In this document: one piece after another, positions 18,128-27,800 of the stretch
Layout of the letters: each line of letters begins with the position of its first letter
How positions within the stretch are numbered: the first letter of the stretch is position 1
NCBI RefSeq assembly: GCF_001542855.1
Contig: NZ_LNBY01000018.1
Coordinates: 124,001-188,000 of the forward strand
Origin: Erythrobacter sp. AP23
GTDB lineage: Bacteria > Pseudomonadota > Alphaproteobacteria > Sphingomonadales > Sphingomonadaceae
DNA: 64,000 bases
Reading direction: 5' to 3'
Translations under genes and position numbers: made by a program
The notes under the pieces: generated by a model
The model's database searches: none
The model's input: the letters and a program-made list of their open reading frames with translations, nothing else
Told to the model about the DNA's origin: nothing

Positions 18128-18864
18128 CAGGTGATCTCCGACGGGCTGATCCTGTGCGTGTTGTTCTCGATCCGGGCGATCTTGCCGTCGAGGAAGTGAA
18201 ACACGCGATCGGCCATCGCGGCGATCCCGGCATTGTGCGTGATGATGAGCAGCGTCGTATCGAGCTCGCGGTTGGCAGTGTCGAGCGTCTCGAGCACACG
18301 CACCCCGGTGCTGCTGTCCAGCGCTCCGGTGGGTTCGTCGCACAGCAAGACGCCCGGCTGTTTGGCGATGGCGCGCGCGACTGCCACGCGCTGCTGCTCG
18401 CCGCCGGAGAGCTGGGCCGGGAAATGATGCCGTCGCTCCGCCAGTCCCACCAGGCCGAGGGCGTCGGCAGGGTTCATGGGATCCTCGGCGATATCGGTGA
18501 CGAGACGGACGTTCTCTTCGGCCGTCAGGCTGGGTATCAGATTGTAGAACTGAAATATGAAACCGATCTGCGCGCGGCGGAACCGCGTAAGATCACGATC
18601 GTCCAGCGCAGTCAGCTCATTGTCTTCATAGTGAAGAGTCCCCGAGGTCGGCCGATCGAGGCCACCGACGATATTGAGCCAGGTGGACTTTCCGCTGCCA
18701 GACGGACCGAGCAGGACGAGGACCTCTCCCTTGCGGATATCGAAATCGACACCGCGCAGCGCATGCACCTCGGTTTCGCCCGTGATGTAAATCTTGCTCA
18801 GGCCACGTCCCGAAAAGGCGCGTGCGTTCGCTGCCGTCTCGCTGTTTTCGCCTTCGACCTGCAT
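18124..18864 (-). CDS. ABC transporter ATP-binding protein (MacB/LolD type)
   Basis: A 246-residue nucleotide-binding subunit. Walker [10 protein letters not shown] at 53-61, Q-loop FQFYNLIP near 104, signature LSGGEQQRV at 152-160, Walker B VLLCDEP at 172-178 and H-loop THN are all intact. It is first in the operon with the FtsX permease and HlyD adaptor. The upstream region carries two GACGTTACG repeats that read as CGTAACGTC toward this gene, possible regulator sites. It energises export by the permease. Confidence 0.92.
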   Translation of the reverse strand: MQVEGENSETAANARAFSGRGLSKIYITGETEVHALRGVDFDIRKGEVLVLLGPSGSGKSTWLNIVGGLDRPTSGTLHYEDNELTALDDRDLTRFRRAQIGFIFQFYNLIPSLTAEENVRLVTDIAEDPMNPADALGLVGLAERRHHFPAQLSGGEQQRVAVARAIAKQPGVLLCDEPTGALDSSTGVRVLETLDTANRELDTTLLIITHNAGIAAMADRVFHFLDGKIARIENNTHRISPSEITW

Positions 18865-18893
18865 GCCGTTGCAATAGCAGGTCTGCGAGGCGC

Positions 18894-18929
18894 GACGTTA
18901 CGCAATTCCCGCAATTGCCGGACGTTACG
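18894..18929 (-). promoter_or_regulatory. Direct repeat GACGTTACG, 27-bp period
   Basis: GACGTTACG occurs at 18894-18902 and 18921-18929, exactly 27 bases apart, with GCAATT also doubled between them. On the minus strand each reads CGTAACGTC, 30-65 bases upstream of the ABC ATPase start. The second copy covers the stop codon of the antiporter gene. A regulator binding on two turns spaced 27 bases is possible. Confidence 0.35.
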
Positions 18930-19947
18930 GCGCAAGCGAAAGCAGCATTGCGAGACCGCAGAAGTAGACCAATATCGCGGCGATCGAGTCCTGCCCCATG
19001 CGCAGCACCGTCCGATCGCGCCGCTCGATGAGGCCGAGTACGAATATCCCCGTCAGCACCAGCGCCAGCATTGCAGCCGCGATTTCGAAATCGCCCGCCT
19101 GCTCGATCACCGGTTCGCCCGAGGCGACCAGGTCGATCGCGAGTATGATGGCGAGATTGAACATGTTCGAGCCGAAGATCTCGCCGATCGCGAGTTCGTA
19201 TCGCCGGTTTCGCATTGCCCCGACGATAGCACTCGCCTCGGGGAGCGAGGTGGCGATCGCGATGATGAGGAAACCGACCACTCCTGCACCCAGGCCGGTT
19301 TCGCGGGCGATTGCCTCACCGGTATTGGCGAGCGTGACACCCCCGACCAGAATGATTGCCGTAAGGGCGCCCAGCACCACTGCAAGCTTGCCCGTAGAGA
19401 TGGGTCTTTGCCTGGCTTCCTCGACCAGTTCGAGGTCGGGCGGATTGACCACCTGCCACATCGGCCGCCGCTCGGCGCGATCGGAAACCACCAGGGCAAG
19501 CAGCACGGCGAGGAAAATCGCGATGGCCCAGGCGCCCGCCGGGCCGCCCCAATCTCCGCCTCCAATCCCGATGGCTGCGCCAACGAGAGCGAACAGGATC
19601 ATGCCCAGCACGCCCTGGATCAGCGTGACGGGCCGCGCCACGACCGATGTCAGCGGCGCCGGGCCAAGCACCATATCCGCAAGCGCCAACAACAGAAGAT
19701 TCAAGCTCGCGCTGCCGAGAATGTCGTTGAGGGACAATAGCGGCACGCCGATCGCGGCTGCGGTCGTACCCGTCGCGAGTTCGGGTAGCGAAGTGATCCC
19801 GCCCAGCACGAGCATCCCTGCCAGACCATGTCCGATGCCCGTCTTGTCGCTCAGCGCAACGACATAGGCCGGAAGACGCGTACCGGCCCACCACACGGCA
19901 GCCGCCGCCAGGGCAAGGACCAGGGCGATTTCCCACAAGGCGGTCAT
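18925..19947 (-). CDS. CaCA-family sodium/calcium-type antiporter
   Basis: A 340-residue membrane antiporter with two inverted sodium/calcium exchanger repeats. The alpha-1 repeat contains GGITSLPELATG and GSASLNLLLL; the alpha-2 repeat contains IAIATSLPEASAIVGA and GEIFGSNMFNL. About ten membrane helices with a charged central loop (about 155-190). These motifs form the ion path in YrbG/NCX-like exchangers. Start 19947 (MTALWEIAL) was preferred to longer forms whose N-terminus is not protein-like, although its ribosome binding site is weak. It reads toward the ABC operon and diverges from the DUF2267 gene. A calcium or sodium homeostasis role fits the nearby cation ATPase. Confidence 0.88.
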   Translation of the reverse strand: MTALWEIALVLALAAAAVWWAGTRLPAYVVALSDKTGIGHGLAGMLVLGGITSLPELATGTTAAAIGVPLLSLNDILGSASLNLLLLALADMVLGPAPLTSVVARPVTLIQGVLGMILFALVGAAIGIGGGDWGGPAGAWAIAIFLAVLLALVVSDRAERRPMWQVVNPPDLELVEEARQRPISTGKLAVVLGALTAIILVGGVTLANTGEAIARETGLGAGVVGFLIIAIATSLPEASAIVGAMRNRRYELAIGEIFGSNMFNLAIILAIDLVASGEPVIEQAGDFEIAAAMLALVLTGIFVLGLIERRDRTVLRMGQDSIAAILVYFCGLAMLLSLAP

Positions 19948-20053
19948 CGCCCGCGGACGAATGGAAGACTGATGGGCCTGCGTCCTGCCATGCCGTTGCT
20001 CGTTCCCGCCAATTGAATGCGCTCCGCACCTTTGGCGCTCCGGCCGTCCGAAC

Positions 20054-20069
20054 ACATCCGTAGATGTCC
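20054..20069 (+). promoter_or_regulatory. Palindromic ATCCGTAGAT element
   Basis: The hyphenated palindrome ACATC-CGTA-GATGT lies in the divergent region between the antiporter and DUF2267 genes. The same ten bases ATCCGTAGAT recur near 36660 in another divergent promoter region, and TCCGTAGGT near 38291. Candidate FixJ-type operator. Confidence 0.4.
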
Positions 20070-20114
20070 CGATTGGCATGCTTTGGCTGTGTCCGGAAAT
20101 CACCCCTCGGGAGG

Positions 20115-20128
20115 TTTGCGTAATGACG
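20115..20128 (+). promoter_or_regulatory. TTTGCGTAATGACG element
   Basis: A second CGTA-type core (GCGTAA) about 60-70 bases upstream of the DUF2267 start, related to the other elements of the left block. Weak on its own. Confidence 0.25.
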
Positions 20129-20185
20129 GCGAGCGGCATTGGCGCCTAGCTTCGCAATTCCCTCGTTCAGCACCTTTCGGAGAAC

Positions 20186-20629
20186 ATGATGAGCGCCACG
20201 ATTCTGCCCTTGTTCGACAAATCCCTGCAAACCACGGCCATCTGGCTAGAGGAAATTCAGAGCGATATCGGTCCGGACCGCGCCTTTGCCTGGCGGGTTC
20301 TGTCGGTCGTCCTGCAGCAACTGCGCGACCATCTGCCGTTGGAGCTTTCGGCCCATTTCGGTGCGCAACTGCCCTTGATCGTGCGCGGAACCTTCTACGA
20401 TCGGTTCGACCCCACCGGCTTGCCGCGCTCGACCCACGGGGGAGACGAGTTCCTGCAGGCCGTTGCCGACGGCCTGCGCGATAGCCGCGGGGTGGATCCC
20501 AGGGACGCCGTGCAATCGGTGTTCGGCGTGCTCGACCGCCACCTCTCGCGCGGCCAGATCGAAAAGGTCGCTAGGTCGCTGCCACGCGGAATTCGCGCCA
20601 TGTGGCCCGACTCGGAAGTGGTTGGGTAG
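20186..20629 (+). CDS. DUF2267 domain protein
   Basis: A 147-residue soluble protein of the DUF2267 family, recognised by RVLSVVLQQLRDHLPLELSAHFGAQLPLIVRGTFYD followed by a second helical half ending SLPRGIRAMWP. The fold is all-helical; the molecular function is not known. Family members are commonly encoded beside universal stress proteins and Hsp20, as here. Two ATG codons stand in tandem (20186, 20189) behind a GGAG, so the exact start is ambiguous by one codon. Confidence 0.85.
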   Translation: MMSATILPLFDKSLQTTAIWLEEIQSDIGPDRAFAWRVLSVVLQQLRDHLPLELSAHFGAQLPLIVRGTFYDRFDPTGLPRSTHGGDEFLQAVADGLRDSRGVDPRDAVQSVFGVLDRHLSRGQIEKVARSLPRGIRAMWPDSEVVG

Positions 20630-20679
20630 CGCAGGACCCTTACTCTCACCGCTCGCGACCAACCGCCCGTCCCCCATAA

Positions 20680-20689
20680 GGAACGTTCC
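20680..20689. promoter_or_regulatory. Palindrome GGAACGTTCC before the stress-protein operon
   Basis: A perfect 10-base palindrome about 80 bases upstream of the universal stress protein start. Its AACGTTCC half recurs in GTAACGTTCC near 33192 upstream of pfkB. Possible operator. Confidence 0.3.
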
Positions 20690-20765
20690 CTATGTCGAGT
20701 CACGCAACGCCGCAGCATCTTCGCCCGGGCGGCAGGGGATCGTCAGATTCGAAGAGGTCAAGACA

Positions 20766-21800
20766 ATGCTAAGCCAGTCGGACTTGCAGCTAGCCAGCGA
20801 TCCGCCACCGGCGACGTCTCGAGCGATTTCCGAAGAGCTCCGCGAAAACACGCCGCATGCGGCAAAGGGGCCGCGGCTGCTGGCCTGCGTCGACGAGACG
20901 CCGATGGCGCGCGCGGTCACGATCCACGCAGGAGCAGTGGCGCGCAGCCTGGGCCTGGAGATGACGCTCGCCAGGGTGATCGAAGAGGGCGGGCGCTATG
21001 GGGCGCCCGTCGATCCGATCGAGTGGCAATTGCGCCGGCAGGAACACCACTCGCAGCTACGCAAGCTCGCCGAGGATGCCAATGGACCCCGGCAACCTGC
21101 GGCGGTTCTGTTGAGCGGCGATGCCGGCGACGAATTGATCGACTGGAGCGAAACGCACGGCACCACATTGCTGGCGCTCGCGACGAGAAACGACAGCGGC
21201 CGCCACGCCCTGGGTTCGACGGTGCTGCGCCTGCTGGAGCATGGATCGGCTTCATTGCTTCTGGTGCCTCCACAAGCGAGGGTGGCGCCGACCTATCGCC
21301 GGATTCTGGTGCCGGTCGACGGATCCCCGCGCGCCGAGAGCGTAATCCCGGTCGCTCTCATCATCGCGCGTGCCCATGGTGCCGAATTGATACTGGTCCA
21401 CGTCGTGCCGCCGGTGCGCCGCCTGTCCGGTTTCAGAGCCGGACAGGCCCAAGACCTGCATTCGGAAATCGAGCGCCAGAGCGCACGAGGCGCACGCGAA
21501 CACCTCGAGCAATTGCGGCTCCGTGCCCAAGAAGTCGGCCTCGTCGTACACTCGACCCTGCTGGGTCCCGCCGAGCCACGCCAGGCGACCTGCCAGTTCG
21601 CGCGGGAGAAGGACGTCGATCTCGTGGTGATGTCGTCGCACGGGGCAACCGCGCTCAGCGATGTGCCGTGCGGTAGCGTTGCCGAATATCTCGCCACGCA
21701 TTGCACCATGCCCGTATTGATGGTCCGACCCAATCTCGTGACCGGTTTTTGCGGTGACGATCTCGAACCGGACGGCCAATCGGTCTTTCGTTTCGGTTAG
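20766..21800 (+). CDS. Tandem universal stress protein (two UspA domains)
   Basis: A 344-residue protein with two UspA folds (about 35-170 and 177-325). The second domain shows the clear opening YRRILVPVDGSPRAESVIPVAL and the late segment VVMSSHGATALSDVPCGSVAEYL, where one of the glycines of the usual ATP loop is alanine. The first domain is more diverged (ACVDETPMARAV; ALGSTVLRLLEHGSASLLLVPP). Start 20766 has GAGG upstream. The stop codon TAG shares a base with the GTG start of the glucan synthase gene, so the two are coupled. Such tandem Usps accumulate in low oxygen and energy stress in other bacteria; the role here is inferred. Confidence 0.9.
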   Translation: MLSQSDLQLASDPPPATSRAISEELRENTPHAAKGPRLLACVDETPMARAVTIHAGAVARSLGLEMTLARVIEEGGRYGAPVDPIEWQLRRQEHHSQLRKLAEDANGPRQPAAVLLSGDAGDELIDWSETHGTTLLALATRNDSGRHALGSTVLRLLEHGSASLLLVPPQARVAPTYRRILVPVDGSPRAESVIPVALIIARAHGAELILVHVVPPVRRLSGFRAGQAQDLHSEIERQSARGAREHLEQLRLRAQEVGLVVHSTLLGPAEPRQATCQFAREKDVDLVVMSSHGATALSDVPCGSVAEYLATHCTMPVLMVRPNLVTGFCGDDLEPDGQSVFRFG

Positions 21801-24800
21801 TGGCCGAGGCTGCCGAACTCACTTCGCCCCTGGAACTGGCGGCCGAGGAGCTGGGTCAAAAGCACAGCGTCACCCAGAGAAGCGCCGCCCCACTCGATAT
21901 CATCCGCAATCCGAAGGCGGTCGAGAACTGGCTCAATCAAGCACGGCTGGCCTGTCGCAAGCCGGATCCGGATGCCGCCAAGGCTGCCGAGTGGGTGCTC
22001 GACAATGATTATCAGGTGAGCCGAGCCTTGCGGCTCATCCGCAAGGACATGCCCGACGCGTTCTACAAACGGCTACCGGCGCTGGCGGACGAAGGGGCGT
22101 GTGGGCCGCGCATCTACATGATCGCGCACGAACTATTGCGCGCCACGCACCTGCAACTCTCGCTGGCCAATGCGGTTCGCTTCGTCTCCGCCTATCAGCG
22201 GAGCAAGCCGCTGACCATTGCCGAGCTATGGGCGTTTCCGACCATGGTCAGGGTCGCCTGCATCGAAATCCTGGCTGCTGCGCTCACTCCGATGCTCGCT
22301 GGGCAGGTGCGGCTCGGTTTCGCTGTGTCTACATGCGCTGGCGATGCGCATTCGCTCGAGCCGACCGAGCGCGTCGCACGCTCGATCTCGAATTTGGCCG
22401 AAGCGGCGGCGATCCCGTGGGAGGAGTTTTTCGAACGCACCAGCCTGGTGGAGAAGGCGCTGCGCGAGGATCCGCACGGTACCTATGGGCGGATGGATTT
22501 CGAAACACGCGATCATTATCGCACCGCGGTCGAGGAAATCGCAAAATGGGGTAGCGTCCCCGAGATCGAAGTAGCGCGCGAAGCGATCGCGCGTAGCCGA
22601 AGCGAACGCTCCGAGAAGGTCGGTTTCCACGTCGGCTACTGGTTGATCGACGATGGGCGCGCCGAACTCGAACGACAGTTCGATGCGAAGCCTGAGCCGA
22701 GGAGGGCCTTCAAGCGCGCGATACTCGCCCGCCCCGGACGATTCTTCGCTGCAGGCATGACGATCTCCGCGGTGCTCTGCGCGGTACTGCCCGCATTTTA
22801 TCTGGCCTGGATCGGGGCCGGCTGGATCGGCTGGGTCGCCGCATTGCTTCTGAGCCAGATACCGGCCTCGATTCTTGCGATCACCCTGGTTCACTGGGTC
22901 GTGACGAGAATAACCGAACCTTGCGTCCTGCCAAAACTCGACAGCGAGCGCGGCATCCCGGCGGAATTCCCGGTGACCGTAACCGTCCCCGTCGTCATCG
23001 CGCGGCAGGAGGAAGTCGAAGCGCTCAAGCGTCAGATGGAGATGCATTGGCTGGCGAACACCGATCCAGCATTGCAGGTGGCGCTGCTCGCCGATCTCGC
23101 CGATGCGCCCGAGGAAACCCTGCCCGGCGACCACGCGATAATAGAGGCGCTGGAATCGGCAGTCGAAGACCTTAGCGAACGGTACGGGTCTCGCGGTATC
23201 GGGCCATTCCATCTGCTGATGCGCCCGCGGCTCTTCAATCCGCAGCAAGGCTGCTGGATGGCGTGGGAACGCAAACGCGGCAAGCTCGAGCAGTTCAACC
23301 GGCTGATAGTCGAGGGCGACGGCGCGCCCTTCACGATCAGGGTCGGCGATCGGATCGCGCTCGACGCCACGCGTTTCGTCCTGACGCTCGATGCCGACAC
23401 GATTCTGCCGAGCGGCTCGGTGGCAAAGCTTGCGGGAACGCTCGCCCACCCGCTCAACCGACCGGCGATGACGCGCGAAGGCCGGTTGCAGCGCGGATAT
23501 TCGATCATCCAGCCGCGTGTCGAGATTTCGCCTGCCAGCGGCGAGCGAACCCTCTTTGCCCGGCTCTTCACCGGCGAAACCGCGATCGATATCTACAGCC
23601 GCGCAGTATCCGACGTGTACCAAGACCTGTTCGGTTCCGGCATCTTCGTCGGCAAGGGGATTTACGACCTCGCCGCCTTCCATGCTGCAGCGGATGGGAG
23701 GGTCCCGGAGAACGCGATCCTGAGCCACGATCTCTTCGAGGGTGCGCTGGGCAGGGCCGCGCTGGCGACGGACATCGTGCTCTACGAGGGGTTCCCCGAC
23801 ACGTATCGGCACTATGCACAGCGCCTCCATCGATGGATCCGCGGCGATTGGCAGCTGCTTCCATGGCTGATGCGCAGAGTGCCGGGCACTAACGGCACGC
23901 GAATCCGCAATCCGGTCGGCGCGCTGGATCGCTGGAAGATGTTCGACAATCTGCGCCGCAGCCTGGTACAGCCGGGACTGGTGGTGCTCGCCATGGCCGG
24001 CTGGCTGGTTCTGCCGGGCAGCCCCTGGTTCTGGACGGCGTTGGTCCTGCTTGCTCCTGCCGGGCAACTTCTGATCGACCTCGCCAGCGGCCTGACCCGC
24101 GGCCGTCGCCGCGGCGCAACCTTCGGCTTCCGGGCGCGGATGATCGACCAGACCGGCCGATGGCTTCTGGTTATCGTCTTCATGCTGCACGAGGCCTTGC
24201 TTTCGCTCCATGCGATCGTGGTGACCCTGTGGCGCCGTTACGTCAGCAAACGAAACCTGCTCGAATGGACCTCGGCTGCGCATGTCGCGGCGCACGCCGG
24301 GGGCGAGCCCCGCAGGTTCGCCCTATGGCGGCAAATGGCCCCTGCTCCGTTGCTTGCGATTGCCATTGCGACAGCAGTTTACCTTTTCCGGCCTGCCGCA
24401 ATTGCGCCGGCATTGTTCTTGATCCTCCCGTGGGCGCTCGCGCCCGAGATAGCCCGTTTCATCGAGCTGCCGCGGCGCAGGGCCGGACCGACCGAGGGCA
24501 AACTCGACATTCCCTATCTGCGCCAACTGGCACGCCGGACCTGGCTCTATTTCGAGACCTTTGCCGGACCGGGCGACAACTGGCTGCCTCCGGACAATTA
24601 CCAGGGGCCACCGCACGAGGAAATCGCGCACCGCACCTCGCCGACCAATATCGCGATGCTGATCCTGTCGACGGCCAGCGCATGGGATCTGGGCTTCGTC
24701 GGGCGGGTCGAGCTGGCCGCGCGAACGCGCAATGTCCTCGATAGTCTGGGGCAGCTCGAACGGCACCGCGGTCATTTTCTCAACTGGTACGAGACGCATC

Positions 24801-27800
24801 ACCTGCGTCCGCTCGAGCCGCGCTATGTCTCCACGGTCGATAGCGGCAATCTCGCGGCCGCCTTGGTCAGCTACGCACATTGTCTGCGTGACGCGGCGAG
24901 GGAAAACGCGCTCGAAGACCAGCGCTGGGCGGGGTTGCAGGATCTCTTCGCCCTTGTCGCCGAACATGCCGGCGAGCTCGACGACAGCGAGGAATTTCGC
25001 GCGCGCGTCGGGCGCATGGGCGAGGATGCATCGCGGCAGGGAGACGATGCCGCAGATGCGCAGATCCTCCTGCATCGGCTGCTGAGCGATGATCTTCCCG
25101 CGCTCGAGGCGGAAGGTGCGCACATCATGAAGCGCGCGGCCAACGATCGCGCCGAGCAAGTGCGCGATCTCAATATCTGGATCGAACGCCTCAGGCATCA
25201 CATCCACGATATGGCGCGCGACACGGCAACGGTTCCGACGATCGGCTCGGAGCTGATCGCGCTCGCGCACGAAACCGAACGGCTTGCCTGGGAAATGGAT
25301 TTCACCTGGCTCTACGACAAGGAACGCCGTCTATTCTTCATCGGCCACAATGTGAGCACGGCCAAGACCGACGTCCATCACTACGATCTGCTGGCCTCCG
25401 AAGCGCGCATCGCGAGCTTCTTCGCCATCGCCAAGAAGGATGTCGCGGTCGAGCACTGGTTCCATCTCGGGCGTCCGATAACCCGCGCGGATGGTAACGT
25501 CGCGCTGGTCTCGTGGAACGGCTCGATGTTCGAATATCTGATGCCCCGCCTGTTGATGCCGAGCGGGCCCGACACGCTGCTGGGCGAGAGCGAGCACACC
25601 GCCGTCGCGGTGCATCGCCGCTATGGCCAATCCAGCAGCACGCCCTGGGGGATTTCCGAATCCGCCTACGCGGCGCGCGATCCCGAACATCGCTTTCGTT
25701 ACCGCGCCTTCGGTGTGCCGGGCCTGGGGTTGCGCCGCGGCCTCGCCCAGGACCTGGTGATCGCGCCCTATGCCTCCGCCCTCGCCTTGGCCCACGACCC
25801 GGTCGCTGCCCAGGCCAACCTCAAGCGGTTGGAGAGTCTCGGGGCCGGCGGCCGATACGGTCTATGGGAAGCGATCGATTTCACGCCGCATCGCGCACCG
25901 GCATCGGACGGCACCTTCACGCCGGTCAATGCATTCATGGCGCACCATCAGGGCATGATCCTGTGCGCGATCGGAAACCTGCTCACCGGCGACGTTCTGG
26001 TGGACCGGTTTACGCGGGATCCGCAGATTCAGCTTACGACCTTGCTCTTGTCGGAACGCATCCCGCACGAACTGCCGGCCGAGATCGAACGGCTTGAAAC
26101 GGTCACGATCGACGATGCCGCCGGCGCCAACACTCAGATCCGGTACAATTGGACTCCGACCGAGACCTCGTTCCCGCAAACGCATCTTCTCGGCAACGGT
26201 CGGTTGTCGAGCCGCATATCCTCTTCGGGCGGTGGCGGGCTGTTCTGGAATGGTCAGGCGCTGACACGTTTCGTGCCGGACGCCACGCGCGATGCCGAGG
26301 GTTTCTGGTTTTACCTGCGCGACGAGCACAGCGAACGCGTGTGGTCGGCAACGCGCCAGCCCACAGGGGTCGCTCCGGCCGAGGAGAGCATTACTTTCCG
26401 CAGCCACGCGGCGGAATTCCAGCGGCGCGACAGCCGGATAAATACCCGGCTCGAGGTGACTGTCGGCGCGAGCGACGATATCGAATTGCGCCGGCTGCTG
26501 ATCACCAACGAAAGCAGCCGTCGCCGGTCTCTCCGATTGACGAGCTATGCGGAGATCGCCCTCGCGCCGCCGCTGGAGGACGAACGCCACCTCGCATTCA
26601 GCAAGATGTTCGTGCGCAGCGATTATCTCGCCGAGCCCGGCGCATTGCTGTTCACCCGCCGCCCGCGCCGTCCCGAGGATACACCGCCTGTGCTCTTGCA
26701 GACGGTCATCGGGGCCGACGGGATCGTCCCCGATGTGAGCTTCGAATGCGATCGCCGGCTGTTTCTCGGCCGCAACCGCACCGCGCACGCGCCGTTAGGA
26801 GCCACGCGAAGCCTCTCCGGCACCCAGGGTTGGACGCTCGATCCCGCTGCATGCTTTCAGCTGCGTTTCGATATGGAACCGGGTGAAACGAAAGAGCTGT
26901 GCTTCGTCACGATCGCCGCAGCCTCGCGATCGAGCGCCCTCGAACTGCTCGAGCGTCACGCTACGCTCTCGGCAATCCGCTGGCTGACCGACGATGCCGA
27001 GCGGGAAGTCTCACGGGCAATCCACCGCGCTCGCATCGCGCCTGATCTGTTGCCCGATGTCCAGGCACTCGGCTCGCTCATGGTCTATCCGCACTCCGCC
27101 CTGCGGGCCGAGCGCGCCACGATCCGCGGCAATGCGCTAGGCCAGCAGAACCTGTGGGGCCTCGCACTTTCGGGCGACTTGCCGATCCTGCTCCTGAAGG
27201 GGGAACTGGAGGAAAACGAACTGTTGGACCTGGTGATCGGCGCGCATCAATTGTGGCGCCGCGCGGGCCTCCAGGTCGACATCGTCATCCTCCAGACTCT
27301 GGGTTCGGCCTATATCGAGCCTGTCCGTGACGCTTTGGTGAGCCTGCTTCAGGAAGTCGGCGCGACCGAAATGCTGGGCCGCAATGGCGGCATTCACCTC
27401 GTCTTCGCGGACCAGATCGGTTCAGGGCATGTGCGCTTGCTCGAAGCGATGGCGTGGGCGGTCCTCGACGGCTCGAACGGATCGCTGGCCGACCAGATCG
27501 CGCGAGCCATGCCGCATCGCCTCGAGCCCCCGCCGATCCTTCCCTCGCTCGAATTCGAGCCCGAGCCGCAACGTCCGCCAGCAAGGCCGGACGATCTGCT
27601 GTGCGACAACGGATATGGCGGGTTCACCTCAGATGGACGCGAGTATCTGATCCATCTCGAGCCGGGTAACACGACGCCCGCGCCATGGGTCAACGTACTG
27701 GCAAACGAAGCATTCGGGACGCTCGTCACCGAGTCCGGCGGTGGCTTCACCTGGTCGGTCAACAGCGGCGAATATCGGCTGACCCCCTGGACGAACGATC

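Noticed and set aside
18154-19740. 528-codon plus-strand frame over the ABC ATPase and antiporter
   Set aside because: The minus-strand products have intact Walker and exchanger motifs; the plus-strand peptide is low in hydrophobics and has no match I can see.
22226-24295. 689-codon antisense frame inside ndvB
   Set aside because: It is the shadow of the glycosyltransferase region; the sense strand shows DxD and QxxRW motifs.
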